Origin: Rhodospira sp.
GTDB taxonomy: Bacteria; Pseudomonadota; Alphaproteobacteria; Rhodospirillales; Rhodospirillaceae
Assembly (NCBI GenBank): GCA_028277295.1
Contig: JANQGN010000725.1
Span: 1-5,791, forward strand
DNA length: 5,791 bases
Reading direction: 5' to 3'
In this document: positions 1-5,645 of the stretch, piece after piece
Numbering within the stretch: position 1 is the first letter of the stretch
Layout: each line of letters begins with the position of its first letter
Notes under the pieces: generated by a model
Seen by the model: only the letters and a program-made list of their open reading frames with translations
Database searches by the model: none
Told to the model about the DNA's origin: nothing
Position numbers and translations under genes: made by a program

Positions 1-240
1 GAGATCGTTGCGGAAGGTGCGCCGGCCCTTGTCGAAGATCACCGCCATGTGCTCGGCGTCCACGTCCGCCAGCAGCTTCATGAGCATGGTGGTGAAGCCA
101 TAGACCGCGTTCACCGGCGTGCCGTCCGGCCGCGTCATGGGCGGCAGGCTGTGATAGGCCCGGAAGATGTAGCCGGAGCCGTCCACCAGGTAGAGGCGGT
201 CGGGGGTGGCGGTGTCCGGGGAGTCTGGGTCGGCGGGCAT
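1..240 (-). CDS. polA: DNA polymerase I, N-terminal part of the 5'-nuclease domain (cut by window edge)
   Basis: The 80 visible residues begin MPADPDSPDT and run into LYLVDGSGYIFRAYHSLPP (residues 17-35), NAVYGFTTMLMKLL (44-57) and AVIFDKGRRTFRNDL (66-80). This order is the signature of the 5'-3' exonuclease (FEN-like) domain at the front of bacterial DNA polymerase I. From family knowledge, Asp20 and Asp70 correspond to early metal-binding acidic residues of the nuclease. Full-length PolA is roughly 900 or more residues, so most of the gene lies left of position 1. The enzyme removes RNA primers and fills gaps during lagging-strand maturation and excision repair. The ATG at 240 is supported by an AAGGG tract ending five bases upstream on the minus strand, and by the short non-conserved leader before the domain. 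The CHCC zinc-finger gene lies 134 bases upstream in the same direction, with hairpins between. Confidence 0.95.
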   Translation of the reverse strand, partial: MPADPDSPDTATPDRLYLVDGSGYIFRAYHSLPPMTRPDGTPVNAVYGFTTMLMKLLADVDAEHMAVIFDKGRRTFRNDL

Positions 241-310
241 GGGGGCCCTTTTTCATCTGGGCCGGAAGGCGCTCGGTCCTTCGGCGGGATGGCCGGCGCG
301 ACGGCGCCGG

Positions 311-325
311 CGCCGCGAAGCGGCG
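311..325 (-). other. short GC-only hairpin upstream of polA
   Basis: The arms cgccgc (311-316) and gcggcg (320-325) are perfect complements around a 3-base loop (TTC on the minus strand). It sits immediately beside the hairpin at 328-359 in the polA leader region, next to a GC palindrome at 303-314 (ggcgccggcgcc). No T-tract follows on either strand, so a classic intrinsic terminator is not supported. It may be a folded leader element or simply a product of very high GC. Confidence 0.35.
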
Positions 326-327
326 GA

Positions 328-359
328 GCCCATCGCCCCGATTGTTAAGGGCGATGGGC
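328..359 (-). terminator. 11-bp perfect hairpin between the zinc-finger gene and polA (possible terminator or attenuator)
   Basis: Arms 328-338 (gcccatcgccc) and 349-359 (gggcgatgggc) are perfect complements around a 10-base loop. The structure starts 16 bases past the stop codon of the minus-strand zinc-finger gene, which is where a terminator is expected. The run of seven T on the minus strand (plus positions 365-371) comes before the stem rather than after it, so the U-tract of an intrinsic terminator for this gene is missing. For plus-strand transcription the stem is followed by A, not T. It could be a weak or Rho-assisted terminator, a 3'-end-stabilising stem, or part of the polA leader. 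Confidence 0.4.
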
Positions 360-374
360 GATCCAAAAAAACAC

Positions 375-575
375 TTAATGCGCGTTAGCGACGGCGGCCG
401 TGTTGTTCAGCACGAACTGACGCGAGCAGTAAGGGCAGACCACCGAGTCCTGGCCTGGCTTGATGTGCAGGTACACCCGGGGGTGACCCAGGGTGATGCC
501 GATGCCGTCACAGACGACGGCGGGATGGTCCACCACCACGGTTTCGGTGACGGGAAAGGTGGGAACGTGCTCCAT
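375..575 (-). CDS. CHCC-type zinc-finger domain protein (NDUFS6-like)
   Basis: This is a 66-residue protein. The core shows Cys22, His31, Cys47 and Cys50 in the arrangement C-x8-H-x15-C-x2-C, with the conserved strings GHPRVYLHI (30-38) and VVCPYCSRQFVL (45-56). This matches the zf-CHCC family, small proteins homologous to the zinc-binding NDUFS6 (13 kDa) accessory subunit of mitochondrial complex I and common in alphaproteobacteria. A structural role in respiratory complex I is therefore inferred, not proven. Upstream in-frame ATGs (for example 665) add 30 low-complexity residues. The ATG at 575 is chosen because GAGGAG lies 7 bases before it and the family starts near there. The length is normal. 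It is divergent from the ABC ATPase gene (155 bases apart) and upstream of polA in the same direction. Confidence 0.9.
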   Translation of the reverse strand: MEHVPTFPVTETVVVDHPAVVCDGIGITLGHPRVYLHIKPGQDSVVCPYCSRQFVLNNTAAVANAH

Positions 576-717
576 CGCGCGGCTCCTCGACAATTCGGGG
601 GGGCGCCCTATGTTTGGGGGCGGGCCTTGACCGGATGATACCCGCAGCCGCCGCCCGCGCAACACCTGTCCCTCACCCTTGCGTGACCAGCGTCCCTGTC
701 GTTGGCCCCCCTGTCGT

Positions 718-724
718 AGGAAGG
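718..724 (+). promoter_or_regulatory. ribosome binding site that fixes the ABC ATPase start
   Basis: AGGAAGG lies six bases before the ATG at 731, a near-ideal Shine-Dalgarno distance. The longer reading frame from 614 has no comparable site and would add 39 residues of unconserved sequence, so the 731 start is preferred. The 9-bp string ccctgtcgt occurs twice just upstream (694-702 and 709-717), the second copy abutting this site. Confidence 0.7.
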
Positions 725-730
725 CTTCCC

Positions 731-1726
731 ATGTTCGCCTCCGCCCGCGCCCCCGAGGCGTCCCGCCATCCGGATCACGCCATCGAGATCGAGGGCCTGA
801 CCAAGGTCTACCGGCCGAGCGCCGGCGAGCCGGCCCGCAAGGCCCTCGACGACGTGTCGCTGACCATTCCGCGCGGCGGCTTCTTCGCCCTGCTGGGGCC
901 CAACGGGGCGGGCAAGTCGACGCTCATCAACATCATGGCCGGGCTGGTGCTGAAGACGGCCGGTGCCATGCGTATCTGGGGCCATGACATCGACCGCGAG
1001 GACCGCCAGGCCCGGTGCGCCATCGGCATCGTGCCCCAGGAACTGAACCTGGATCCCTTCTTCACCCCCCGGGAGCTGCTGGAGGTGCAGGCTGGCCTGT
1101 ACGGCGTGCCCAGGCGCGAGCGCCGCACCCTGGAGATCCTGGACGCCGTGGGCCTGGCCGACAAGGCCGACGCCTATGCCCGCACCTTGTCCGGCGGCAT
1201 GCGCCGCCGCCTGCTGGTGGCCAAGGCGATGGTCCATACCCCGCCGATCCTGGTGCTGGACGAACCGACGGCCGGCGTGGACATCGAGCTACGCCAGCAA
1301 CTCTGGTCTTATGTGAAGGACCTGAACGCGCGCGGCACCACCATCCTGTTGACCACCCACTACCTGGAGGAGGCCGAGACCCTCTGCGACCGAACGGCTA
1401 TCATCCACCGGGGCCGGGTGGCCGCGTGCGACACGACCCAGAATCTGCTGGGGCGGCTGGATTGCAAGACGCTGATCGTCACCGTGAGCGGCGAGCCGCT
1501 GACCGATCCGCTGCCGGCGCCGCTGGCGGCGCTGGAGGCCACGACGCGCGCCGCCGACCAGGTGGTGATACGCTACAAGCCCAGTGAAACGTCGGTGGGC
1601 GCCGTTCTGGATGCCTTCCGCTCGGCCCATCTGGAGATTCGCGACCTGGTGACCGAGGAAACGGACCTGGAGGACATCTTCCTGCAATTGACCCGCGATG
1701 GCGCGGGCGCGACGGCCGCCGCCTAA
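731..1726 (+). CDS. ABC-2-type transporter ATP-binding protein (YadG/CcmA-like)
   Basis: This 331-residue single-domain ATPase has every nucleotide-binding motif intact: Walker A GPNGAGKST (56-64), Q-loop Gln103 in VPQE, signature LSGGM (153-157), Walker B ILVLDEP (173-179) with catalytic Glu178, D-loop AGVD (181-184) and H-loop His210. About 80 residues at the C-terminus (after 246), ending in DLEDIFLQLT, resemble the accessory tail of ABC-2 ATPases of the YadG/CcmA (drug or polymer export) class. Such proteins work as a cytoplasmic dimer beneath a separate six-helix membrane permease and power export. The substrate cannot be read from the sequence. The usual neighbour, an ABC-2 permease gene, is absent. 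Instead a predicted lipoprotein hydrolase begins 19 bases after the stop, probably in the same transcript. Only a weak promoter-like pair was seen upstream (TTGGGG 614-619, GATACC 637-642), not strong enough to annotate. Confidence 0.93.
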   Translation: MFASARAPEASRHPDHAIEIEGLTKVYRPSAGEPARKALDDVSLTIPRGGFFALLGPNGAGKSTLINIMAGLVLKTAGAMRIWGHDIDREDRQARCAIGIVPQELNLDPFFTPRELLEVQAGLYGVPRRERRTLEILDAVGLADKADAYARTLSGGMRRRLLVAKAMVHTPPILVLDEPTAGVDIELRQQLWSYVKDLNARGTTILLTTHYLEEAETLCDRTAIIHRGRVAACDTTQNLLGRLDCKTLIVTVSGEPLTDPLPAPLAALEATTRAADQVVIRYKPSETSVGAVLDAFRSAHLEIRDLVTEETDLEDIFLQLTRDGAGATAAA

Positions 1727-1745
1727 CGACGGAGACGGGGACTCG

Positions 1746-2807
1746 ATGACCTGGCGTCGGCGGGATATGCTCGCCCTGCCCACACTGGCCCTGCTCGCCG
1801 GCTGTGCCCCGCGCCTGCAACCGCCGGGGCCGGGACCCGGCCCGGGGGCTCCGCCGCCACGCCTGGATGGCAACGGTCACGCGATCATGCGCGACGGCAC
1901 GCGTTTGCCCTTGCGCCGCTGGGAGCGCGGCGCGACCCCTCCGACGGCGGTGCTGATCGCCCTGCACGGCTTCAATGACTATGGCGCCGCCTTCGACGAG
2001 TCCGGCCCCTTCCTGGCCAACCGGGGCATGGCCGTCTGGGCGCCGGACCAACGCGGATTCGGTGAGACACCCCATCGCGGGCTGTGGGCGGGTACGGAGC
2101 GATTGACCAACGACCTGCGCGACCTGGTCGCGCTGGCCCGCCAGACCTATGCGCGCGCCCGTGTGCTGGTGCTGGGGGAGAGCATGGGCGGCGCGGTCGC
2201 GCTGGCGGCGTTGGGGGATCCGGCCGATCCCCTGCGGGCCGATGGCGCCATTCTGAGCGCCCCGGCCGTCTGGGGGGAGGACGGACGGCCCCTTGTCGTC
2301 CGCCTGCTGATGCCCCTGGCCCGCCACTCCATTCCCTGGATGACCTTCACCGGCGAGGGCCTGGATATCTGGCCGTCCGACAACAGGGACTGGCTGATCC
2401 GTCTGTCCCGGGATCCCCTGACGCTGAAGGAAACCCGGGTGGACGCCGTCGATGGTCTGTTCGACCTGATGGACGCCGCGCATGCGGCGATCCCCCGCGT
2501 TCGGGTGCCGGTGCTGGTGATGCTGGGCGAGAATGATCAGCTTGTGCCCAGTGACGCCACCCTGTCGGCGATGCGGGCGCTCGTCGGTGACGGCCGCGAC
2601 CCCTTGCGGCGCCCGGCCCTGTACCACGATGGCTGGCACATGCTGTTGCGCGACCTGTCGGGGGTGCTGGCGCTGGAGGATATCGCCGCCTGGGTCGCCG
2701 ATCCGCTGGCGCCCTTGCCCTCGGGCGCCGACGTCCAGGGGCGCGCCCTGCTGGCCGGGGACCTGGAGTTGTCACCGCGCAAGAAGCCGGCGCGGCCGGC
2801 CTATTGA
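1746..2807 (+). CDS. lipoprotein alpha/beta hydrolase (monoacylglycerol lipase/lysophospholipase family)
   Basis: This 353-residue protein begins MTWRRRDMLALPTLALLAGC. The lipobox L17-A18-G19-Cys20 predicts lipidation at Cys20. Arg5-Arg6-x-Met-Leu just before the hydrophobic stretch resembles a Tat signal. Ala at +2 after the cysteine gives no inner-membrane retention signal. A Pro/Gly linker (about 26-39) leads into the hydrolase: oxyanion strand with LHGF (73-76), DQRGFGET (101-108), nucleophile elbow GESMG (144-148, Ser146), acid candidate Asp264 in GENDQLVP, and His298 in DGWHML. This is the Hydrolase_4/PldB-like family, which acts on monoacylglycerols, lysophospholipids or related esters. 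Its exact substrate is unknown. The start at 1746 is preferred over 1698 because it puts the signal peptide at the N-terminus and has GGGG five bases upstream. It is probably co-transcribed with the ABC ATPase, suggesting an envelope lipid role for the pair (inference). The catalytic set appears complete. Confidence 0.88.
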   Translation: MTWRRRDMLALPTLALLAGCAPRLQPPGPGPGPGAPPPRLDGNGHAIMRDGTRLPLRRWERGATPPTAVLIALHGFNDYGAAFDESGPFLANRGMAVWAPDQRGFGETPHRGLWAGTERLTNDLRDLVALARQTYARARVLVLGESMGGAVALAALGDPADPLRADGAILSAPAVWGEDGRPLVVRLLMPLARHSIPWMTFTGEGLDIWPSDNRDWLIRLSRDPLTLKETRVDAVDGLFDLMDAAHAAIPRVRVPVLVMLGENDQLVPSDATLSAMRALVGDGRDPLRRPALYHDGWHMLLRDLSGVLALEDIAAWVADPLAPLPSGADVQGRALLAGDLELSPRKKPARPAY

Positions 2808-2860
2808 CGCGGCGTCCGGACCGAGGACGGCCCTGCTGTCGTGGCCGGGCTGGGAGTCCC

Positions 2861-2888
2861 TTGGCGCGCATGGGGAAACTGGCATACA
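2861..2888 (+). promoter_or_regulatory. possible sigma-70-like promoter of the diguanylate cyclase gene
   Basis: TTGGCG (2861-2866) and CATACA (2883-2888) are separated by 16 bases in the 120-base gap before the cyclase gene. The -10 match is only partial (three of six), so this is a candidate. The -10 box overlaps the left arm of the inverted repeat at 2882-2931. No terminator with a T-tract was seen after the hydrolase stop, so read-through from the upstream pair is also possible. Confidence 0.28.
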
Positions 2889-2931
2889 GTCCGGGCCGAC
2901 AGGACGCGCAGGCCTGGGACCCCCTGTATGC
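2882..2931 (+). promoter_or_regulatory. inverted repeat enclosing the RBS and start codon of the diguanylate cyclase gene
   Basis: The arms gcatacag (2882-2889) and ctgtatgc (2924-2931) are perfect 8-bp complements, and the right arm contains the ATG at 2928-2930. Inside, ccgggcc (2891-2897) can pair with ggcctgg (2911-2917) with one G-U pair, leaving a 13-base loop. In RNA this would bury the start codon, and the weak GGGA ribosome site (2916-2919) would lie partly in the inner stem. It would form only in transcripts that start upstream of 2882. In DNA it could instead be an operator. Confidence 0.4.
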
Positions 2932-4133
2932 TAGATACGTTTACGCTTCTGATTGTCGCGACCTTGACCAGCCTGGTCGCGACGTCCGTGTTGGCCGTGG
3001 TATGGCGGCTCAACCCGTCCGTCGGCGGTGTTCGCCAATGGGCCACCGGCCTGGGGCTGGTCTCGATCGGCTTGTTCCTGATATCCGCCCGAGACATGGG
3101 CGTGCCGTTGTTGATGTCCGTGGTGGTCGGCAACGGCTTGATATTCCTGGGATACTATGTATCCTGGACAGGAAATCTTGCATTTCTGTCCCTGGAACAT
3201 CCCAGACGTCAAGTACATTTCTACATTTTATTAACAATATTTTCCGTTATCATGGCGTATTATACAGCCATCGACAACAACATTATCGTCCGATTTGTGC
3301 TTACGTCAGCGTTCATCGTCTTCTTCGATCTGCTTAACATCCGGACATTTTGGCCGCGTGACCAGGACACCCGGTACCTGGCCGCGGGGATTCTGATCGC
3401 CGGCTATGGCGTCCATGCCCTGATTTTCACGGTGCGGGGGATCTGGTCGCTCTGGGTGCTGACGGGCAACGACCCGGCCGGGCTCGGCTTTATCGCCAAC
3501 CTGACCTACCTGATGGCCATGGCGGGGGTCGTGATCATCTCCATGGGCTTCCTGGCCATCACCACCGAGTGCCTCATGAAGCGGGTGCAGGCCCTGGCCG
3601 AGCAGGATCCCTTGACCGGCATTCATAACCGGCGGTCCTTCTTCACCATCGCCGCGCATATCTGGAAGCGTCGTGACCGGGATGACGAGACCGTGGCCGC
3701 CATGGTCCTGGATCTCGACCATTTCAAGACGGTGAACGACACCCATGGGCACGCCGTCGGCGACGACGCGCTCCGGCATGTGGTTCGCCTGGCGACGGCG
3801 GTGTTGCGCGGCGACGATCTCATGGCCCGATTCGGGGGCGAGGAGTTCGTGATCCTGCTGTCGGGCACGACGGCGGGGAACGCGCGGGCGGTGGCCGAGC
3901 GGATTCGTCAGGCGGTGGCGTCCTCTCCCTTGCCTTTGGCCGATGGCACCCTCTTGCGTGTCACGGGCAGCATTGGCCTGGCCACCACGGTTCCTGGCGA
4001 CTGGCATCAGACCATTGACCAATTGATTGATCGCGCCGACCGCGCGCTCTATCGGGCGAAAGCCAAGGGCCGCAACCGAGTCTGCGTGGCCGACGGGCTG
4101 GCGCCGCCCCTTGATGGCCGCCGGGCGGTGTAA
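2928..4133 (+). CDS. membrane-bound diguanylate cyclase (GGDEF domain)
   Basis: This 401-residue protein has a membrane N-terminal half and a C-terminal GGDEF domain, and makes the second messenger c-di-GMP from two GTP. About seven hydrophobic segments are visible, near residues 6-26, 39-57, 60-78, 98-114, 119-135, 152-171 and 188-210. They match no sensor domain I can name. The GGDEF domain runs from DPLTGIHNRR (227-236), through DLDHFKTVNDTHGH (262-275), with metal-binding residues expected there, to the active-site motif GGEEF (303-307). It closes with RADRALYRAKAKGRNRV (369-385). The product-inhibition site RxxD is present at Arg294-Asp297, exactly five residues before GGEEF, so feedback control is expected. 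There is no EAL domain. The start at 2928 places the first membrane helix at the N-terminus; a longer frame from 2841 adds a charged, unconserved leader. Codons 85-125 are unusually AT-rich. The gene is convergent with gcdH. Confidence 0.93.
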   Translation: MLDTFTLLIVATLTSLVATSVLAVVWRLNPSVGGVRQWATGLGLVSIGLFLISARDMGVPLLMSVVVGNGLIFLGYYVSWTGNLAFLSLEHPRRQVHFYILLTIFSVIMAYYTAIDNNIIVRFVLTSAFIVFFDLLNIRTFWPRDQDTRYLAAGILIAGYGVHALIFTVRGIWSLWVLTGNDPAGLGFIANLTYLMAMAGVVIISMGFLAITTECLMKRVQALAEQDPLTGIHNRRSFFTIAAHIWKRRDRDDETVAAMVLDLDHFKTVNDTHGHAVGDDALRHVVRLATAVLRGDDLMARFGGEEFVILLSGTTAGNARAVAERIRQAVASSPLPLADGTLLRVTGSIGLATTVPGDWHQTIDQLIDRADRALYRAKAKGRNRVCVADGLAPPLDGRRAV

Positions 4134-4141
4134 TCCTCCCG

Positions 4142-4215
4142 AAAGCAAATCCCGAGCGATCTGGCACAGATCGCCCTGGACGACCGTTCGGGGACGATTT
4201 GCTTGAAAAGCAAAT
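4142..4215. repeat. palindromic element 1: nested hairpins with three copies of an 8-base arm
   Basis: The string aagcaaat occurs at 4143-4150 and 4208-4215, with its complement atttgctt at 4197-4204. The middle copy can pair with the left one, giving an outer 9-bp stem 4143-4151/4196-4204 that encloses a perfect 7-bp hairpin, gcgatct (4156-4162)/agatcgc (4168-4174). Alternatively it can pair with the right one as a tight 8-bp hairpin with a GAA loop. The two pairings exclude each other. It begins eight bases after the cyclase stop codon, so it may end or stabilise that transcript, but no T-tract follows. It could also be a dispersed intergenic repeat. Confidence 0.55.
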
Positions 4216-4220
4216 TGTTA

Positions 4221-4319
4221 GAGCCCGTCCGGAAAGTCTCGGGAGCCGCAATATGTAGTGTGCCTGTGCCCGAATCGCATGCCGTATGCGGTGTCTTGCA
4301 AGGCTTTCCGGACAGATGC
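4221..4319. mobile_element. palindromic element 2: candidate 99-bp MITE with degenerate terminal repeats
   Basis: The left end, gagcccgtccggaaag (4221-4236), and the complement of the right end, gcatctgtccggaaag (4319-4304), agree at 12 of 16 positions, with the inner 10 bp perfect. The element is flanked by the direct repeat TTA (4218-4220 and 4320-4322), which extends as a shared ttagagc (4218-4224 and 4320-4326). A smaller hairpin, cgcat/atgcg (4276-4280/4286-4290), lies inside. From memory of IS5-family groups, GAG ends with a TNA target duplication resemble the IS1031 group, so this may be a non-coding derivative of such an element. It has no ORF and cannot move by itself. The identity is an inference from structure alone. 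Confidence 0.4.
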
Positions 4320-4320
4320 T

Positions 4321-4362
4321 TAGAGCATGTTGGGCAATTCAGAAATCGCGTAACATGCTCTA
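4321..4362. repeat. palindromic element 3: intergenic palindrome overlapping the gcdH stop codon
   Basis: The arms tagagcatgtt (4321-4331) and aacatgctcta (4352-4362) are perfect 11-bp complements around a 20-base spacer that is itself partly palindromic (gcaatt against aaatcgc). The last three bases, 4360-4362, are the TAG stop of the minus-strand gcdH. Arms of the agagcatg type recall abundant intergenic palindromes of alphaproteobacteria, as I remember them. It lies between convergent genes and could help to end both transcripts, although neither side has a T-tract. Confidence 0.55.
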
Positions 4363-5568
4363 TCCCGTGAACGCCTGCAACCCCGTCTGGGCGCGGCCCA
4401 GGATGAGGGCGTGAATATCGTGGGTACCCTCATAGGTGTTAACGGTCTCCAGGTTCATCACATGGCGGATGACGTGGAACGCGTCGCTGATGCCGTTACC
4501 ACCGTGCATGTCGCGAGCCATGCGGGCGATATCCAGTCCTTTGCCGCAATTGTTGCGCTTGACGAGTGAGATGGCCTCGGGCACCGCGCGGGCCTCGTCC
4601 ACCAGCCGGCCCACCCGCAGAACCGCCTGCAGGCCGAGGGTGATCTCGGTTTGCATGTCGGCGAGCTTTTTCTGGATGAGTTGGTTGGCGGCCAGCGGGC
4701 GTCCGAACTGGCTGCGATCCAGGGTATACTGCCGGGCCGCGTGCCAGCAGAACTCGGCGGCGCCCAGCACCCCCCAGGCGATGCCGTAGCGTGCCTTGTT
4801 GAGGCAGCCGAACGGGCCGGACAGGCCGGCGGCGCCCGGCAGCAGGGCCTCTTCGGGGACCTCGACGCCGTCCAGGACGATCTCGCCGGTGATGGAGGCG
4901 CGTAAGGAGAATTTGCCCTCGATCTTGGGTGTCGAGAAGCCCTTCATGCCGCGCTCCACCAGAAAGCCCTTGATGCGCCCGCCATGCGCGTCCGAGCGCG
5001 CCCAGACCACGGCCACGTCGGCGATGGGGCTGTTGGTGATCCACATTTTCGACCCGGTCAGGCGATAGCCGCCATCGATTTTCTCGGCACGGGTCCTCAT
5101 GCCGCCCGGGTCCGAGCCGTGGTCGGGCTCGGTCAGCCCGAAGCAGCCGATCTTTTCGCCCCGCGCCAGCGGCGGCAGCCAGGCGCGCTTCTGATCCTCG
5201 CTGCCGTAGGTGAGGATCGGGTGCATGACCAGCGAGGACTGCACGCTCATCGCCGAGCGATAGCCGCTGTCCACGCGCTCGATCTCGCGCGCGATCAGGC
5301 CGTAGGCCACGTGGCCGACGCCGGCGCCGCCCCAGGCTTCGGGCACCGTGGGGCCCAGCAGGCCCATGTCGCCCATCTCGGTCATGATCTCCGGATCGAA
5401 GCGTTCCTCGCGATGGGCGGTCAGGACGCGGGGCATCAGCTTGTCCTGGCAGTAGGCGCGGGCGCTGTCACGAATCATGCGCTCGTCCTCGGACAGTTGC
5501 CCGTTCAGGTCGAGGAGATCATCCCAGGAGTCCAGGGGATCGGCGGCAAGCGGACTGGCGGTGGACAT
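4360..5568 (-). CDS. gcdH: glutaryl-CoA dehydrogenase
   Basis: This 402-residue flavoprotein of the acyl-CoA dehydrogenase family oxidises and decarboxylates glutaryl-CoA to crotonyl-CoA. That is a step in lysine, tryptophan and some aromatic-acid degradation, with electrons passed to electron-transfer flavoprotein. Signature stretches are GYRSAMSVQSSLVMHPI (102-118), containing the substrate-binding Arg104-Ser105 pair typical of GcdH, CFGLTEPDHGSDPGGM (142-157), KMWITNS (174-180) at the FAD/substrate pocket, and NTYEGTHDIHALILGRA (377-393). Glu380 in that last stretch matches the catalytic base known from human GCDH. These GcdH-specific strings separate it from short-chain or isovaleryl dehydrogenases. 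Length is near the family norm. The ATG at 5568 is preferred to the in-frame ATG at 5613, which adds 15 unconserved residues and has no ribosome site; AAGGA lies 11 bases before 5568, a rather long spacing. No CoA-transferase or LysR regulator gene is recognisable in the window. Confidence 0.95.
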   Translation of the reverse strand: MSTASPLAADPLDSWDDLLDLNGQLSEDERMIRDSARAYCQDKLMPRVLTAHREERFDPEIMTEMGDMGLLGPTVPEAWGGAGVGHVAYGLIAREIERVDSGYRSAMSVQSSLVMHPILTYGSEDQKRAWLPPLARGEKIGCFGLTEPDHGSDPGGMRTRAEKIDGGYRLTGSKMWITNSPIADVAVVWARSDAHGGRIKGFLVERGMKGFSTPKIEGKFSLRASITGEIVLDGVEVPEEALLPGAAGLSGPFGCLNKARYGIAWGVLGAAEFCWHAARQYTLDRSQFGRPLAANQLIQKKLADMQTEITLGLQAVLRVGRLVDEARAVPEAISLVKRNNCGKGLDIARMARDMHGGNGISDAFHVIRHVMNLETVNTYEGTHDIHALILGRAQTGLQAFTG

Positions 5569-5598
5569 GGGCGGGGCGGTCCTTGTCTCGGAACAGAG

Positions 5599-5627
5599 AG
5601 AATAGCCCCGCATGGTGCCGGTTTCGA
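5599..5627 (-). promoter_or_regulatory. possible sigma-70-like promoter of gcdH
   Basis: Read on the minus strand, TCGAAA (plus 5622-5627) and TATTCT (plus 5599-5604) are separated by exactly 17 bases. Each matches four of six positions of the -35 and -10 consensus. Transcription would start roughly 20-25 bases before the gcdH ATG at 5568. This would exclude the longer start at 5613, which lies between the two boxes. It is a prediction from sequence only. Confidence 0.32.
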
Positions 5628-5645
5628 TGGGCCTGGTCCAGGTTG

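Noticed and set aside
694..717. Two copies of ccctgtcgt as a tandem operator
   Set aside because: There are only two 9-bp copies 15 bases apart in biased sequence, with no adjacent promoter of quality. It is too weak to list as a regulatory site.
614..730. Longer N-terminus for the ABC ATPase
   Set aside because: The added residues are unconserved in type, and the AGGAAGG site six bases before 731 clearly marks the later start.
1479..2639. Long open frame of 386 codons on the minus strand, antisense to the ATPase and hydrolase genes
   Set aside because: Its translation is low-complexity (rich in R, P, G, Q, H) with no recognisable domain, and it lies opposite two genes with full catalytic motifs. 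Such shadows are expected in GC-rich DNA.
3306..4148. 280-codon minus-strand frame antisense to the cyclase gene
   Set aside because: It mirrors the GGDEF coding strand, has no motif of its own, and has the usual shadow composition.
4197..4220. Intrinsic terminator for the cyclase gene
   Set aside because: The atttgctt/aagcaaat stem is AT-rich and is followed by tgttagag, not by a T-tract, so it does not fit a standard Rho-independent terminator.
4142..4362. CRISPR-like array
   Set aside because: The repeats here are inverted, of differing sequence and not regularly spaced, and there are no repeat-spacer units or cas genes.
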